This document shows positions 35,103 to 45,258 of a stretch of 64,000 bases of DNA, piece after piece. The position numbers and the translations under genes were made by a program. The stretch comes from JAFALK01 sp036500605 (GTDB lineage Bacteria; Pseudomonadota; Gammaproteobacteria; Burkholderiales; Burkholderiaceae_C): assembly GCA_036500605.1 (NCBI GenBank), contig DASYBU010000036.1, forward strand, positions 10,095 to 74,094. The letters run 5' to 3'. The notes under the pieces are model-generated. The model ran no database searches. It worked only from the letters and a program-made list of their open reading frames with translations, and was not told where the DNA came from. Each line of letters opens with the position of its first letter. The first letter of the stretch is position 1.

Positions 35103-35893
35103 CCCTCACCGCCCTGATTGCCGAAGACGAAGCCCTGCTGGCGCAATGCCTGAACCAGGATCTGAAAACCCTGTGGCCCGAGCTGCGCGTGCTCTCACCC
35201 CACGCCGCGCACGGCCAACAAGCCGTGGAGCAGGCGCTGGCGTTCAAGCCCGACATCTGCTTCCTGGACATTCGCATGCCGGGCATGAGCGGCCTCGAAG
35301 CCGCCGCCGCGATGGCCGAGGATTGGCCGGCCGGCACGCCCTTCCCGCTGATCGTCTTCGTGACCGCCTACGACCAGTACGCCTTGCAAGCCTTCGAGCA
35401 TGCGGCTGTCGACTATGTGCTCAAGCCGGTGCAGGTCGAGCGCCTGGCACTGACGGTGCAGCGCTTGCAGGAACGGCTCACGAAACCCGGCAGCCTCGAA
35501 GACAGCGTGGAGCAATTGCGCCAGCTGCTAACGCCCAAGACCGGCGCAGCCTCATCAGCTCCATCGGCGCCCTTGAAGCTGCTGCAAGTGAGTCTCGGCA
35601 ACAGCATCCAGATGATCCCGGTCGAAGAGATCATCTATTTCGAGGCCTCCGACAAGTACGTGCGCGCCGTCACTGCCGGCAAGGAACACCTGCTGCGCGT
35701 CTCGCTGCGCGAATTGCTGCCCCAGCTCGACAACCAGGCCTTCTGGCAGGTCCACCGCAGCCTGATCGTGCGGGCCGAATGCATCGAGCGCGCCGTGCGC
35801 GACGAGTCTGGCAAGCTGACCCTGCATCTGCGCAACAGCCCCGACAAGCTGGTGGTCAGCCGCATGCATGCCCATCTGTTCAAGGGTCTCTGA
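35099..35893 (+). CDS. LytTR-family response regulator
   Basis: The 264-residue regulator has a receiver domain with acidic cluster E9-D10, phospho-acceptor D57 (FLDIRMPGMSG), VFVTAYDQYAL and YVLKPV, a linker, and a C-terminal LytTR DNA-binding domain (IPVEEIIYFEASDKYVRAVT, HRSLIVRAECIERAV). It is the partner of the kinase that overlaps its start. LytTR sites are paired 9-bp direct repeats upstream of targets; I did not find a clear pair in front of this operon. Confidence 0.95.
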   Translation: MTLTALIAEDEALLAQCLNQDLKTLWPELRVLSPHAAHGQQAVEQALAFKPDICFLDIRMPGMSGLEAAAAMAEDWPAGTPFPLIVFVTAYDQYALQAFEHAAVDYVLKPVQVERLALTVQRLQERLTKPGSLEDSVEQLRQLLTPKTGAASSAPSAPLKLLQVSLGNSIQMIPVEEIIYFEASDKYVRAVTAGKEHLLRVSLRELLPQLDNQAFWQVHRSLIVRAECIERAVRDESGKLTLHLRNSPDKLVVSRMHAHLFKGL

Positions 35894-35934
35894 CGCGGCG
35901 GCGATAATTGGCGCAAACCTCCACATTGAGTTCC

Positions 35935-37716
35935 ATGTCGCACCCGACCGAAGAGACCGTCAAGCCCAGCAACTTCCTGCGCGCCATCATTGAGCGCGAT
36001 CTTGCGACCGGCACGCTCGCCGGCCGTCATTTCGCCGGCACGCCCGGCGACGCCGCCCACCAAGCCGCCGGCCCGCTGGACCCGGCCAGGATCCGCACGC
36101 GCTTTCCGCCCGAGCCGAACGGCTACCTGCATATCGGCCATGCCAAGAGCATCTGCCTGAACTTCGGCTTGGCGCGTGATTACGACGGCGTCTGCCACCT
36201 GCGTTTCGACGACACCAATCCCGAGAAGGAAGAGCAGGAGTACGTCGACGCGATCAAGGAAATGGTCACCTGGCTGGGCTGGGACTGGAACGCCAACGGC
36301 AACTCGCACCTGTTCCAGGCCAGCGACTACTTCGACTTCATGTACCGCGCCGCCGAGTACCTGGTCGGCGCCGGCCTTGCCTATGTGGACGAGCAGACCG
36401 CTGATGAGATGCGCGCCAATCGCGGCGACTTCGCCACGCCCGGCACCAACAGCCCCTTCCGCGATCGCACGCCGGCCGAGCACCTGGCGCGCCTGCGCGA
36501 GATGCGTGACGGCAAGCACGCCGACGGCACGATGGTCTTGCGCGCCAAGATCGACATGGCCTCGCCGAACATCAATCTGCGCGACCCGGCGCTCTACCGC
36601 ATCCGCCGCGCCACGCATCACAACACCGGCGACAAATGGTGCATCTACCCGATGTACACCTTCGCCCACCCGATCGAGGACGCGCTCGAAGGCATCACGC
36701 ACAGCGTCTGCACGCTTGAGTTTGAAGACCAACGTCCGTTCTACGACTGGCTGGTCGGCGCGCTCGCCGACGGCGGCCTGCTGGCTCGCCCGCTGCCGCA
36801 TCAGTACGAATTCGGCCGGCTGAACCTCAGCTATGTGGTGACCAGCAAGCGCAAGCTGCGCCAGCTGGTGGACGAAGGCCACGTGAACGGCTGGGACGAT
36901 CCGCGCATGCCCACGCTGGTCGGCATGCGCCGCCGCGGCTACACGCCCGAAAGCATCCGCAACATGGTGGACTCCAGCGGCGTGACCAAGAGCAACACCT
37001 GGCTCGACTACTCGGTGCTCGACGGCTACCTGCGTGCCGATCTTGAGAACAAGGCCGCGCGCGCCAGCGCCGTGATCGCGCCGCTCAAGCTCAAGCTGAC
37101 GAACTATGCCGAAATCTTCGGCAGCCTCGATCACCGCGAGCCGTGCAGCGCACCGGCCAACCCGCACGTGCCTGAGCTGGGCCATCGCCAATTCTCACTC
37201 GGCCCGGAGCTGTGGATCGAGCAGGACGACTTCCTCGAAGTGCCGGTCAAGGGCTATCAGCGCATGTTCCCGGGCAACAAGACGCGCCTGAAGTACGGCT
37301 ATGTCGTCGAATGCACGGGCTGCGAGAAGGATGCCGACGGCAAGGTCACCGCCGTGCTGGCCACGCTGGTGCCCGACACCAAGAGCGGCACGCCGGGCGC
37401 CGACGCGATCAAGGTCAAGGGCGTGATCACCTGGGTGGGCGTGCATGAAGCCGTGCCGGCCGAGATCCGCCTGTACGACCGCCTCTTCACCGAGGCGCAG
37501 CCTGAAGCGGGCGGCCGCGATTTTCTGGAAACGCTGAACCCGAATTGCAAGCAGATTGCTCAGGGTTTTGTGGAGCCTTTACTGGCGGCGCTGCCGGCCG
37601 GGGTTCACTTCCAGTTCGAGCGTCACGGTTACTTCGTGACCGATCGAGTGGATCACCAGGCGGACAAGCCCGTGTTCAACAAAATTACGGGTCTCAGAGA
37701 CAACTGGGCGAAGTAA
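35935..37716 (+). CDS. glnS: Glutamine-tRNA ligase GlnRS
   Basis: The 593-residue class I synthetase has the HIGH-like PPEPNGYLHIGHAKS near residue 60, the FDDTNPEKE segment, and VVTSKRKL in place of KMSKS, followed by the two C-terminal beta-barrel anticodon domains (FPGNKTRLKYGYVV and the final GLRDNWAK). I use the ATG at 35935; a TTG nine codons upstream is open but has no ribosome binding site. It follows the LytTR gene by 41 bases. A GlnRS implies direct glutaminylation of tRNA-Gln in this organism. Confidence 0.97.
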   Translation: MSHPTEETVKPSNFLRAIIERDLATGTLAGRHFAGTPGDAAHQAAGPLDPARIRTRFPPEPNGYLHIGHAKSICLNFGLARDYDGVCHLRFDDTNPEKEEQEYVDAIKEMVTWLGWDWNANGNSHLFQASDYFDFMYRAAEYLVGAGLAYVDEQTADEMRANRGDFATPGTNSPFRDRTPAEHLARLREMRDGKHADGTMVLRAKIDMASPNINLRDPALYRIRRATHHNTGDKWCIYPMYTFAHPIEDALEGITHSVCTLEFEDQRPFYDWLVGALADGGLLARPLPHQYEFGRLNLSYVVTSKRKLRQLVDEGHVNGWDDPRMPTLVGMRRRGYTPESIRNMVDSSGVTKSNTWLDYSVLDGYLRADLENKAARASAVIAPLKLKLTNYAEIFGSLDHREPCSAPANPHVPELGHRQFSLGPELWIEQDDFLEVPVKGYQRMFPGNKTRLKYGYVVECTGCEKDADGKVTAVLATLVPDTKSGTPGADAIKVKGVITWVGVHEAVPAEIRLYDRLFTEAQPEAGGRDFLETLNPNCKQIAQGFVEPLLAALPAGVHFQFERHGYFVTDRVDHQADKPVFNKITGLRDNWAK

Positions 37717-37830
37717 CCCGTACGTTTGGGCGAATAGCGCGCTTGCGCAACGTCAGAGCCCGCGTACTAAGGCGGCCAGATGGCGCCACGTCCGGGCTAT
37801 TCCGCTATTGAGATTCACTGCGGCTGGATA

Positions 37831-37858
37831 GAGTTGCCGAGCTCAAACTCGGCAACTC
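37831..37858 (+). promoter_or_regulatory. Perfect 11-bp hairpin before the lipoprotein gene
   Basis: GAGTTGCCGAG (37831-37841) and CTCGGCAACTC (37848-37858) pair perfectly around a six-base loop, 14 bases before the next ATG. No T-run follows, so it may be a factor-assisted terminator for glnS or a leader structure of the lipoprotein gene. The sequence alone does not decide. Confidence 0.45.
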
Positions 37859-37872
37859 ATATCCCCACACCC

Positions 37873-38427
37873 ATGAATCTGCACATCAAACTGATCGCCC
37901 TGGCCTCCATCGTCCTCAGCGGATGCTCGAACTTCCCTGTCGGACAATACGCCCCCAGCGAACAAAACAGGGCCGCGTTGATCGCGCAGGGGACTGAGCC
38001 GCTCATCAGCGTGAAAGCGTTCACCGCAACCAAGCCGAACGTCACCAAACTCCAGTGCCGTGGCGCCGGCCATTTGGTCTTCCCGTCCGGTGAGTCGCCT
38101 GAGCAATATCTGACGACCGCGCTGCGCAAGGAGCTGATGTTCGCCAACGTCTACGCTGAGAACGGCCCCATTCAGATCAGCGGGAATGTCCAGTTCCTGG
38201 ACATGAACTCGAATGTGTTCAACGCCGGCTGGCAGTTTGACGTCACTTTTTCAAACGGTGCCGACAGCTTTCAACTGCAATACCTTCATACGGTGAAGAC
38301 TTCGTGGATGGCAGAACGTGCTTGCGGCGCCGTAGCCGAGCAGTTTGTAGAGGCCACCCAAGCACTCATTCAAAAGGCCATCACGAATCCGACCTTTGTG
38401 GGCTGGCGCAAGGCCGCCGCACACTGA
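37873..38427 (+). CDS. Lipoprotein of unknown function
   Basis: The 184-residue protein has a short signal peptide with lipobox LSGC (Cys18) and contains two further mature-region cysteines (LQCRGAG and AERACGAVAEQF) that could form a disulfide. No domain is recognised. Codon use is visibly less GC-rich than in neighbouring genes, which may mean it was acquired or is under weak expression selection. There is no clear Shine-Dalgarno sequence before the ATG at 37873. A longer frame from 37780 lacks an export signal at its start. Confidence 0.75.
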   Translation: MNLHIKLIALASIVLSGCSNFPVGQYAPSEQNRAALIAQGTEPLISVKAFTATKPNVTKLQCRGAGHLVFPSGESPEQYLTTALRKELMFANVYAENGPIQISGNVQFLDMNSNVFNAGWQFDVTFSNGADSFQLQYLHTVKTSWMAERACGAVAEQFVEATQALIQKAITNPTFVGWRKAAAH

Positions 38428-38439
38428 GACGGGGCAATC

Positions 38440-38649
38440 TCAGTCGCAAGCCAACACGACTGGGTTGGCGTATTCATGGCCGACGACGGCGCGGGCGAAC
38501 AGGTAGTTTTCCCGCGCGCGCTCGCTCAGGGCGTCGAGCGTCACATCGCCGCGCGAGTCACAAGGAAAGACCAGTGCGCGACCGCTGTGGAACAGCGACT
38601 GGAAGCGCAACAAGAACTTCTGGGAAGACAAGGTGCCGTGCATGCTCAT
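38440..38649 (-). CDS. Small conserved protein of unknown function (69 aa)
   Basis: Starting at ATG 38649 with an excellent ribosome binding site (AGGAGT, six bases upstream), the gene encodes MSMHGTLSSQKFLLRFQSLF and, further on, ALVFPCDSRGDV and LDALSERARENYLFARAVVG. I recall near-identical short proteins in other Burkholderiales, always annotated as hypothetical. The single cysteine in FPCD and the basic first half are notable. No membrane segment or signal peptide is present. It converges with the lipoprotein gene. Confidence 0.7.
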   Translation of the reverse strand: MSMHGTLSSQKFLLRFQSLFHSGRALVFPCDSRGDVTLDALSERARENYLFARAVVGHEYANPVVLACD

Positions 38650-38763
38650 GGTGGACTCCTGGTACAGCTACAACGCGCGAGGGCTACCTTTGGTTTATCG
38701 GCACCCTGGCGTTTAATTTAGGCGTTAGCGGGGTAAAGCAGGCGTGCAAACGTCGCGTAAAAC

Positions 38764-38781
38764 ACCCGCATTTCGGCGGGT
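38764..38781 (-). terminator. Terminator after dbpA
   Basis: ACCCGC and GCGGGT pair around a six-base loop, and on the minus strand the stem is followed by GTTTTA. It lies about 40 bases after the dbpA stop. The interval 38650-38763 between it and the small gene shows no coding sequence; its minus strand presumably contains that gene's promoter. Confidence 0.7.
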
Positions 38782-38822
38782 CCCCCCCGCAGCTCAGGGG
38801 GCCCGCGCAAAGCATCACGATC

Positions 38823-40259
<1,437 letters not shown>

Positions 40260-40270
40260 GGCCCCGATTG

Positions 40271-42649
40271 TCAGTCACCCATCCATTCGCGCAGCAGCTC
40301 GCGCTCCACCGAGGGCATTTCATGCACCGAAACCCAGGTCGATTGCTCAGGGCGATACACATAGCCGGGGCCGCTTTCGGCCTTGATGGCGGCTTTCAGC
40401 GGCGCCACCGCACCGTCGGCTTCGGCCTTGCGATTCAGGGCCTTCAGCGCCCCGCCCTTCACGATCACGGCCAGATCGCACCAGGGCGCCTTGGCCAGCG
40501 CGGCATCGGCCTGCTTGAGTGCTCCTTGTGCGTCCTTGTTAGCCAGGGCGAGCCAAGCGCCCAGAGCGAGCAGATTGGGATCAACCGGGTCGAGCAGCAG
40601 CGCTTCGTTGAGCTGCTCGCGAGCCTGATCCAGGCGCCCGGCACGCAAGGTGTCGCGCAGCCGATCGGCACGCAAAGGAACGAGGCCCGTGCGCAGGCGC
40701 AGCACTTTGTCGTACAGCTGGAAAGCCGGATCCCAATGCTTGGCCTGGCCGAGGGCCGCAGCCTTGCCCCACAGCGACTCGGGGCTGTCGGCCTGGTAGG
40801 TCAGTGCGGCGTCGTAGTTGTGGATCGACCTCATGTTCAAGCCCAGCTTGCGCTGGCCATCGGCAATTGACAGATCGACCAGGAAGCGATCTTCGCCCTT
40901 CAAGGCGTTGCGCCGCGCCTGCAGCAGGCTAACGACCTTGTTCAACGGCGTGCCGGTATGCCACTGCGCCGCAGCCACGGCGCTCAGCACACGCCCGCTG
41001 CCCGGATGCCCGGCCATTGCCTTGGCGGCCAGCGCGTTCACGCCCTTGGCGTCACCGGCCACGGACAGCGCGAAGAGCATGCCGGTCTGCACCCGCTCAT
41101 CGTCGGGTGCCAGCTTGAGCGCGCGCTCGTAGGCGGCGACCGAGGCTTTCGCGTCGCCCTTCTCCAGATGTTGGGCTGCGCCGCCGGCCAGCGCCACGGG
41201 CAGGCTGGCACTCACGTCGGTCTGGGCAAACATCTGGCGCTCCAATGCGAGCAGATCGGGGTCAAGCTCCACGAGCCGGTCCAGCAGCATCTCGCGCGGG
41301 TCGTAGATGTCGCGGCGCGGTGATTCGGCCGCATTCGCGCCCTCGGCGAAATACTCGTAGACCGAGCCGCCGGCATAGCGTGACAGGAAGGCCATACGCT
41401 CGGGCGTGTCGCGGCCCTTGGCGCGCTGGTAGAGCGCTTCGATCTTGCGATCCTGATCGGCCGGCAGCACGCTCTGCACCTGGTGCGACAGCTCGTGCAG
41501 CACGGTGTTGTAGCGGTCGAAGATCGTGCGCTCGACGTCCTCGATGCCGGTCACCGTGTTGTAGCCACCGGCACCGCGCACATCATCCCAGAGGCGCGAG
41601 TCGTATTCGATGCGCTGGTCCTTGAGCGCCTGCATGTGCGGTGCTTCGGACAGCAGCATGCCCATCGGCTTGATGAACAGCGTGGCGCCGCCTTCGGCCA
41701 GCACCGGGATGTAAGCCTTCCAGGGTGCGATGGAGAGCGCCACGCGCTTCTGGTGGCGGGGCGAGAGGTCTTTCCAGTTCAGCACATAGCGCTCGATGCC
41801 GGGGACCAGCGGCATGGGCGTGGCGGCGAAGCGGCGCTCGTAGTCGGCGCGGTGCACGTCTACAAGGAAGCGCTGCGCTTCGAGCGTGCGCGCGAGGATG
41901 GCGTGGGCGCGGCCCAGATCGGGGATGCGCTTCAAGGCTTCGAAGCAGAGATCGCGGGCGCGGTCGAAATCGTTCTTCTCGAAGGCATCCGAAGCGCTGT
42001 GCACGAGCGCCATCGCGGCGACGAAGTTCTGGCCCTCCTGCGCGGCCATCTGCGTGTAGTTGCGGCGCGAGTAGCCGTTGCCGAGCTGGTAATGCGCGAG
42101 CTCGTGATACGGGTTGAGCTTGACGGCCTCTTCCGCCGCGCTGATCGCGTCGTCGGTGCGGCCGAGGCGGATCAGCGTTTCGTTCAGCGCTTCGAGCGCA
42201 TCCGCCGTACGGACGACAGCAAGGCTTGCTTGCAGCGACTTGAGCGAGCCATCGAAATCACGCTGCTGATAGGCCATCTGGCCCAGGGCACGCAAGGCGT
42301 TGGCCTTGTCGAGCGGGGTTTGAGCGAGGCGCAGCGCCTCGTCGTCTCGGCGCTTGGCCTGGACGAAATCATGCTGGTCCAGCGCCAGCTTGCCGGCGGC
42401 CAACTGATCCGGCGAGGTCTTGCCCTCGCGCGAGCGGCGATCCACCTCAGCGCTGTCGTCATGCGCGAACAGCCATTGGTAGATCAGCGTGCGCTCCGCA
42501 TCGGTCGGATCGGCCTTGGCCAGCAGCGGCTTCAGCGCGGGCTCGGCAACGCGGTAGTCCTGGTGCGTCAGGGCGTCTTGCAGGGTCTGGTTGTCCGCGG
42601 CCCAGGTAGGCCCCGCCAGCACCAGCAGAGCCAAAGCGAGTTTGTGCAT
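40271..42649 (-). CDS. Exported TPR protein with an HExxH metallopeptidase core
   Basis: The 792-residue protein has a signal peptide ending GPTWA, N-terminal TPR-like repeats (about residues 85-240), a central domain with the zinc-peptidase motif H385-ELS-H389 and a downstream VYEYFAEG segment (E432/E436) that could give the third zinc ligand of a gluzincin, and again TPR repeats to the end (TYQADSPESLWGKAAALGQA). I know no named family with this arrangement; a cell-envelope protease or peptide-binding protein is likely. The ATG at 42649 lies nine bases after GGAGG; an ATG at 42658 overlapping the SUI1 stop is the alternative. Confidence 0.8.
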   Translation of the reverse strand: MHKLALALLVLAGPTWAADNQTLQDALTHQDYRVAEPALKPLLAKADPTDAERTLIYQWLFAHDDSAEVDRRSREGKTSPDQLAAGKLALDQHDFVQAKRRDDEALRLAQTPLDKANALRALGQMAYQQRDFDGSLKSLQASLAVVRTADALEALNETLIRLGRTDDAISAAEEAVKLNPYHELAHYQLGNGYSRRNYTQMAAQEGQNFVAAMALVHSASDAFEKNDFDRARDLCFEALKRIPDLGRAHAILARTLEAQRFLVDVHRADYERRFAATPMPLVPGIERYVLNWKDLSPRHQKRVALSIAPWKAYIPVLAEGGATLFIKPMGMLLSEAPHMQALKDQRIEYDSRLWDDVRGAGGYNTVTGIEDVERTIFDRYNTVLHELSHQVQSVLPADQDRKIEALYQRAKGRDTPERMAFLSRYAGGSVYEYFAEGANAAESPRRDIYDPREMLLDRLVELDPDLLALERQMFAQTDVSASLPVALAGGAAQHLEKGDAKASVAAYERALKLAPDDERVQTGMLFALSVAGDAKGVNALAAKAMAGHPGSGRVLSAVAAAQWHTGTPLNKVVSLLQARRNALKGEDRFLVDLSIADGQRKLGLNMRSIHNYDAALTYQADSPESLWGKAAALGQAKHWDPAFQLYDKVLRLRTGLVPLRADRLRDTLRAGRLDQAREQLNEALLLDPVDPNLLALGAWLALANKDAQGALKQADAALAKAPWCDLAVIVKGGALKALNRKAEADGAVAPLKAAIKAESGPGYVYRPEQSTWVSVHEMPSVERELLREWMGD

Positions 42650-42654
42650 GCTTG

Positions 42655-42987
42655 TCATCCTCCGGCCCTCTTGGCCTTGTGTCCGGCAGCCTGCAAGGCC
42701 GCCATGATCTTGTCGACGTGGTCGCCTTGAATCTCGATCACCCAATCCTTGACCGTACCGCCGCTGCCGCATTGCGTGCGCAGCTGCTTGCCGAAGGCGG
42801 CCAGCTCGGCCTGCTCCAGCGGCAGGCCCTTCACGACGGTCACGATCTTGCCGTTGCGCTTTTCGCGCGAGACGCGCGCAATGCCGTCGCCGGCCGGCGC
42901 TGATTTCTTGCCGCAGGAGCACGCCGTTATGGCTTGGCGGCAATCAGGGCAGATGCGACCGCTGTCGGTCGAGTAGACGAGGCTCAT
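42655..42987 (-). CDS. yciH: SUI1/eIF1-like translation factor (YciH family)
   Basis: The 110-residue protein has four cysteines at its N-terminus (CPDCRQAITACSCGKK), a zinc-ribbon-like element, and the SUI1 fold: NGKIVTVVKGLPLEQAEL, LRTQCGSGGTVKD and IEIQGDHVDKI. Bacterial homologues can influence start-site choice on the 30S subunit, but their normal role is unclear. It starts within the stop of the S9 peptidase gene (ATGA), and its own stop overlaps one of the two possible starts of the metallopeptidase. Confidence 0.92.
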   Translation of the reverse strand: MSLVYSTDSGRICPDCRQAITACSCGKKSAPAGDGIARVSREKRNGKIVTVVKGLPLEQAELAAFGKQLRTQCGSGGTVKDWVIEIQGDHVDKIMAALQAAGHKAKRAGG

Positions 42988-45212
42988 GGTTTCAAGTTTT
43001 TTGCGAAGAAGGTATCCAGCGTGCGCCACAGATGCAGGCGGGAATTGGGCGTGCCGATCAGGCCATGCGCCTTGCCCGGGAAGATGTCCAGATCAAAGAG
43101 CTTGCCCTGATCCTGCAAGGCTTGGACGAGCCGCAGCGAATGCTCGAACAGCACATTGTCATCGGCCGTGCCATGAACAATCAGCAGCGGCTTGCTCAGC
43201 AGCGGAGCGCGCGTCAGCAGGTTGGCGCGCGCATAGCTCGCGGCCTTGCCGCCATCGGCGGTTTCGGGCAGGCCCAGATAACGCTCGGTATAAGCGGTGT
43301 CGTAGAGCGTCCAGTCGGTGGGCGGTGCGACCGCCACTGCGGCGGCGAGCGGCGTGTTGGCATCGAGCATGGAGCGCGCCGCCAGGAAGCCGCCGTAGGA
43401 CCAGCCGAAGAACCCGATGCGCGCCGGATCCACATCGCCAACGAGCTGCGGGAGTTGGCGCACGGCGGCGAACAGATCGTCGACTTCGACCTGGCCAAAG
43501 GCGTTGGCATGCGCGCGCGTGAAGGCGCGATCGCGTTCGGCCATGCCGCGCGTGTCGATCATGAAAACCCCGTAGCCTGCGCGCTGCCAATGCGCGATCA
43601 GAGGCGTGTCGCGATACCAGGCCCAGCGCACGGTGCTGGTGCCGGGCCCGCCGTAAGCCAGGGTGATGGCCGCATGCTTGCCGGGCTTGCCGTCGAGCGG
43701 CGCGAAATAGAAGCCGTTGAGCTGGGTCTTGCCATCGGCGGCCATCACGTCGAGCGCCTGCGGCACAGGCGCCGTTTCAGCGACGAGCGGATCAGCGGCC
43801 ACGCCAGGGAGATCGACGGACACGCTGCCCCCCACGGCCTGCACGGACAGGCGCGGCGGCTCGCTCCAGGCCGAGCGCGTGATCAGCAGTTGCCGGCACG
43901 CCTTGTCGCTGACCGCATCGCGCCACTCGCGCGGCTTGCCTCCTGCGACTGCTTGCGAGCGGCCTTGCAGTTCGATGCTGAAGAGCCCGCGCGAACGGCC
44001 GCGATCGCGCGCCGCCGCGTAGACCACTTGCTGCCCGTCCGTACAGACCAGATGCGCCACCGGTTCGGGTTCATCGGTCAGCGGCTTGCGCGCGCCGGTG
44101 ACACGGTCGATCGTCACCAACTGGCGTCGTCCGGAAGACTCACTGCTCCACAACAGGGCCGGCTTGCCCGAGAGCGCCAGACCCTTGAGTTCGACCAGAT
44201 CGCTCTGCACCTCGACCCAGGCGGCATCGCGCTCGTCGATCACCTCATGCGGCGAGCCCTTGGGCGCGAACTCGGTCAAGACCATGCGCTTCTGGTCGCG
44301 CGTGAGCCACTGCAGCCAGGGCGTGCCATCGGTGAACCAGCCGGCACGGCTGATGTATTCGGCCACCGGTGGCAGGGGCAAAGGCTGGGCCTCGGCGCTG
44401 GCCAGGTCGATGCGCCACGCCGTGACCCTGGCGTTGTTCGATCCGGCTGAAGGGTAGCGCTGCTGATACAGCTCGGTGCGATCGGCAAAGATCTGCGCGC
44501 GGGTCTTCAGCGGCACGCCGCTTTCGTCGACGCGCAAGGCGAGGATGCTCTTGCCATCGGGCGACCACCAGTAGCCGTTCTCGCGGCTCAGCTCTTCGGC
44601 GGCGATGAATTCGGCCAGGCCCCAGGTGATCGCGTTCTGCCCGCCATCGTGGCTCAACGCGCGTGGCTTGCCGCCGTCGAGCGACTGCACCCACAGATTG
44701 CCGCCCTTCACATACGCCACCTGTTTGCCATCGGGCGAGCAGACCGGGTCCTGCTCGGGCACGTCGGCGTCGTTCGTGATGCGCACGGCGGGCTGGCCGA
44801 GCCGCACCAGGTAGAGATCGCCTGAGAGCGGGAACAGCAGCTTGTCATCGCCGGTGCCGCACCATTGATAGCTGGTGATGCCGCGCTGGGTGATGCGCTT
44901 GCGTTCGAGTGCCATCCGCTCGGCTTCGCTCAAGGACTCTGCGTGGCCGGCCAGCAGCTCGGCCGCGGAGGCCAAACGGCGCGCCGCGCCGCCGCGTATC
45001 GGTCGTGCCCAGAGTTCAAGCTCACGGCTGTCGGCGCTCGAAGGCCGCAGCTCGCTGACCCAGCCGCCGCCTTTGGAGATTTCCACCTGGCGCGGCACAG
45101 CGCCGGCCAAGGGAGGATCGCTGACGATGCGTTCCAGCGTCATGTCGGCGGCTGCGGCAGCACCCGTGAGGGTCGCCAGCAGGACGGCGACCAGGCAAGT
45201 CTTGTTCTTCAT
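42984..45212 (-). CDS. S9-family dipeptidyl peptidase IV-like serine peptidase
   Basis: The 742-residue protein has a signal peptide (ending TGAAAAAD), a beta-propeller of the DPPIV_N type (QDPVCSPDGKQVAYV, YWWSPDGKSILALRVDE), and a C-terminal alpha/beta hydrolase domain with the nucleophile GWSYGGFLAARSM, the acid in GTADDNVLFEHS and His in GKAHGL. It should release X-Pro or related dipeptides from the N-terminus of peptides in the periplasm or outside. It is the first gene of the operon that continues with yciH, the TPR metallopeptidase and dbpA. Confidence 0.95.
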   Translation of the reverse strand: MKNKTCLVAVLLATLTGAAAAADMTLERIVSDPPLAGAVPRQVEISKGGGWVSELRPSSADSRELELWARPIRGGAARRLASAAELLAGHAESLSEAERMALERKRITQRGITSYQWCGTGDDKLLFPLSGDLYLVRLGQPAVRITNDADVPEQDPVCSPDGKQVAYVKGGNLWVQSLDGGKPRALSHDGGQNAITWGLAEFIAAEELSRENGYWWSPDGKSILALRVDESGVPLKTRAQIFADRTELYQQRYPSAGSNNARVTAWRIDLASAEAQPLPLPPVAEYISRAGWFTDGTPWLQWLTRDQKRMVLTEFAPKGSPHEVIDERDAAWVEVQSDLVELKGLALSGKPALLWSSESSGRRQLVTIDRVTGARKPLTDEPEPVAHLVCTDGQQVVYAAARDRGRSRGLFSIELQGRSQAVAGGKPREWRDAVSDKACRQLLITRSAWSEPPRLSVQAVGGSVSVDLPGVAADPLVAETAPVPQALDVMAADGKTQLNGFYFAPLDGKPGKHAAITLAYGGPGTSTVRWAWYRDTPLIAHWQRAGYGVFMIDTRGMAERDRAFTRAHANAFGQVEVDDLFAAVRQLPQLVGDVDPARIGFFGWSYGGFLAARSMLDANTPLAAAVAVAPPTDWTLYDTAYTERYLGLPETADGGKAASYARANLLTRAPLLSKPLLIVHGTADDNVLFEHSLRLVQALQDQGKLFDLDIFPGKAHGLIGTPNSRLHLWRTLDTFFAKNLKP

Positions 45213-45258
45213 CGCCGCATGTTACCGAGCCGCGAACGGCGCAGCGCCATGACCAAAG

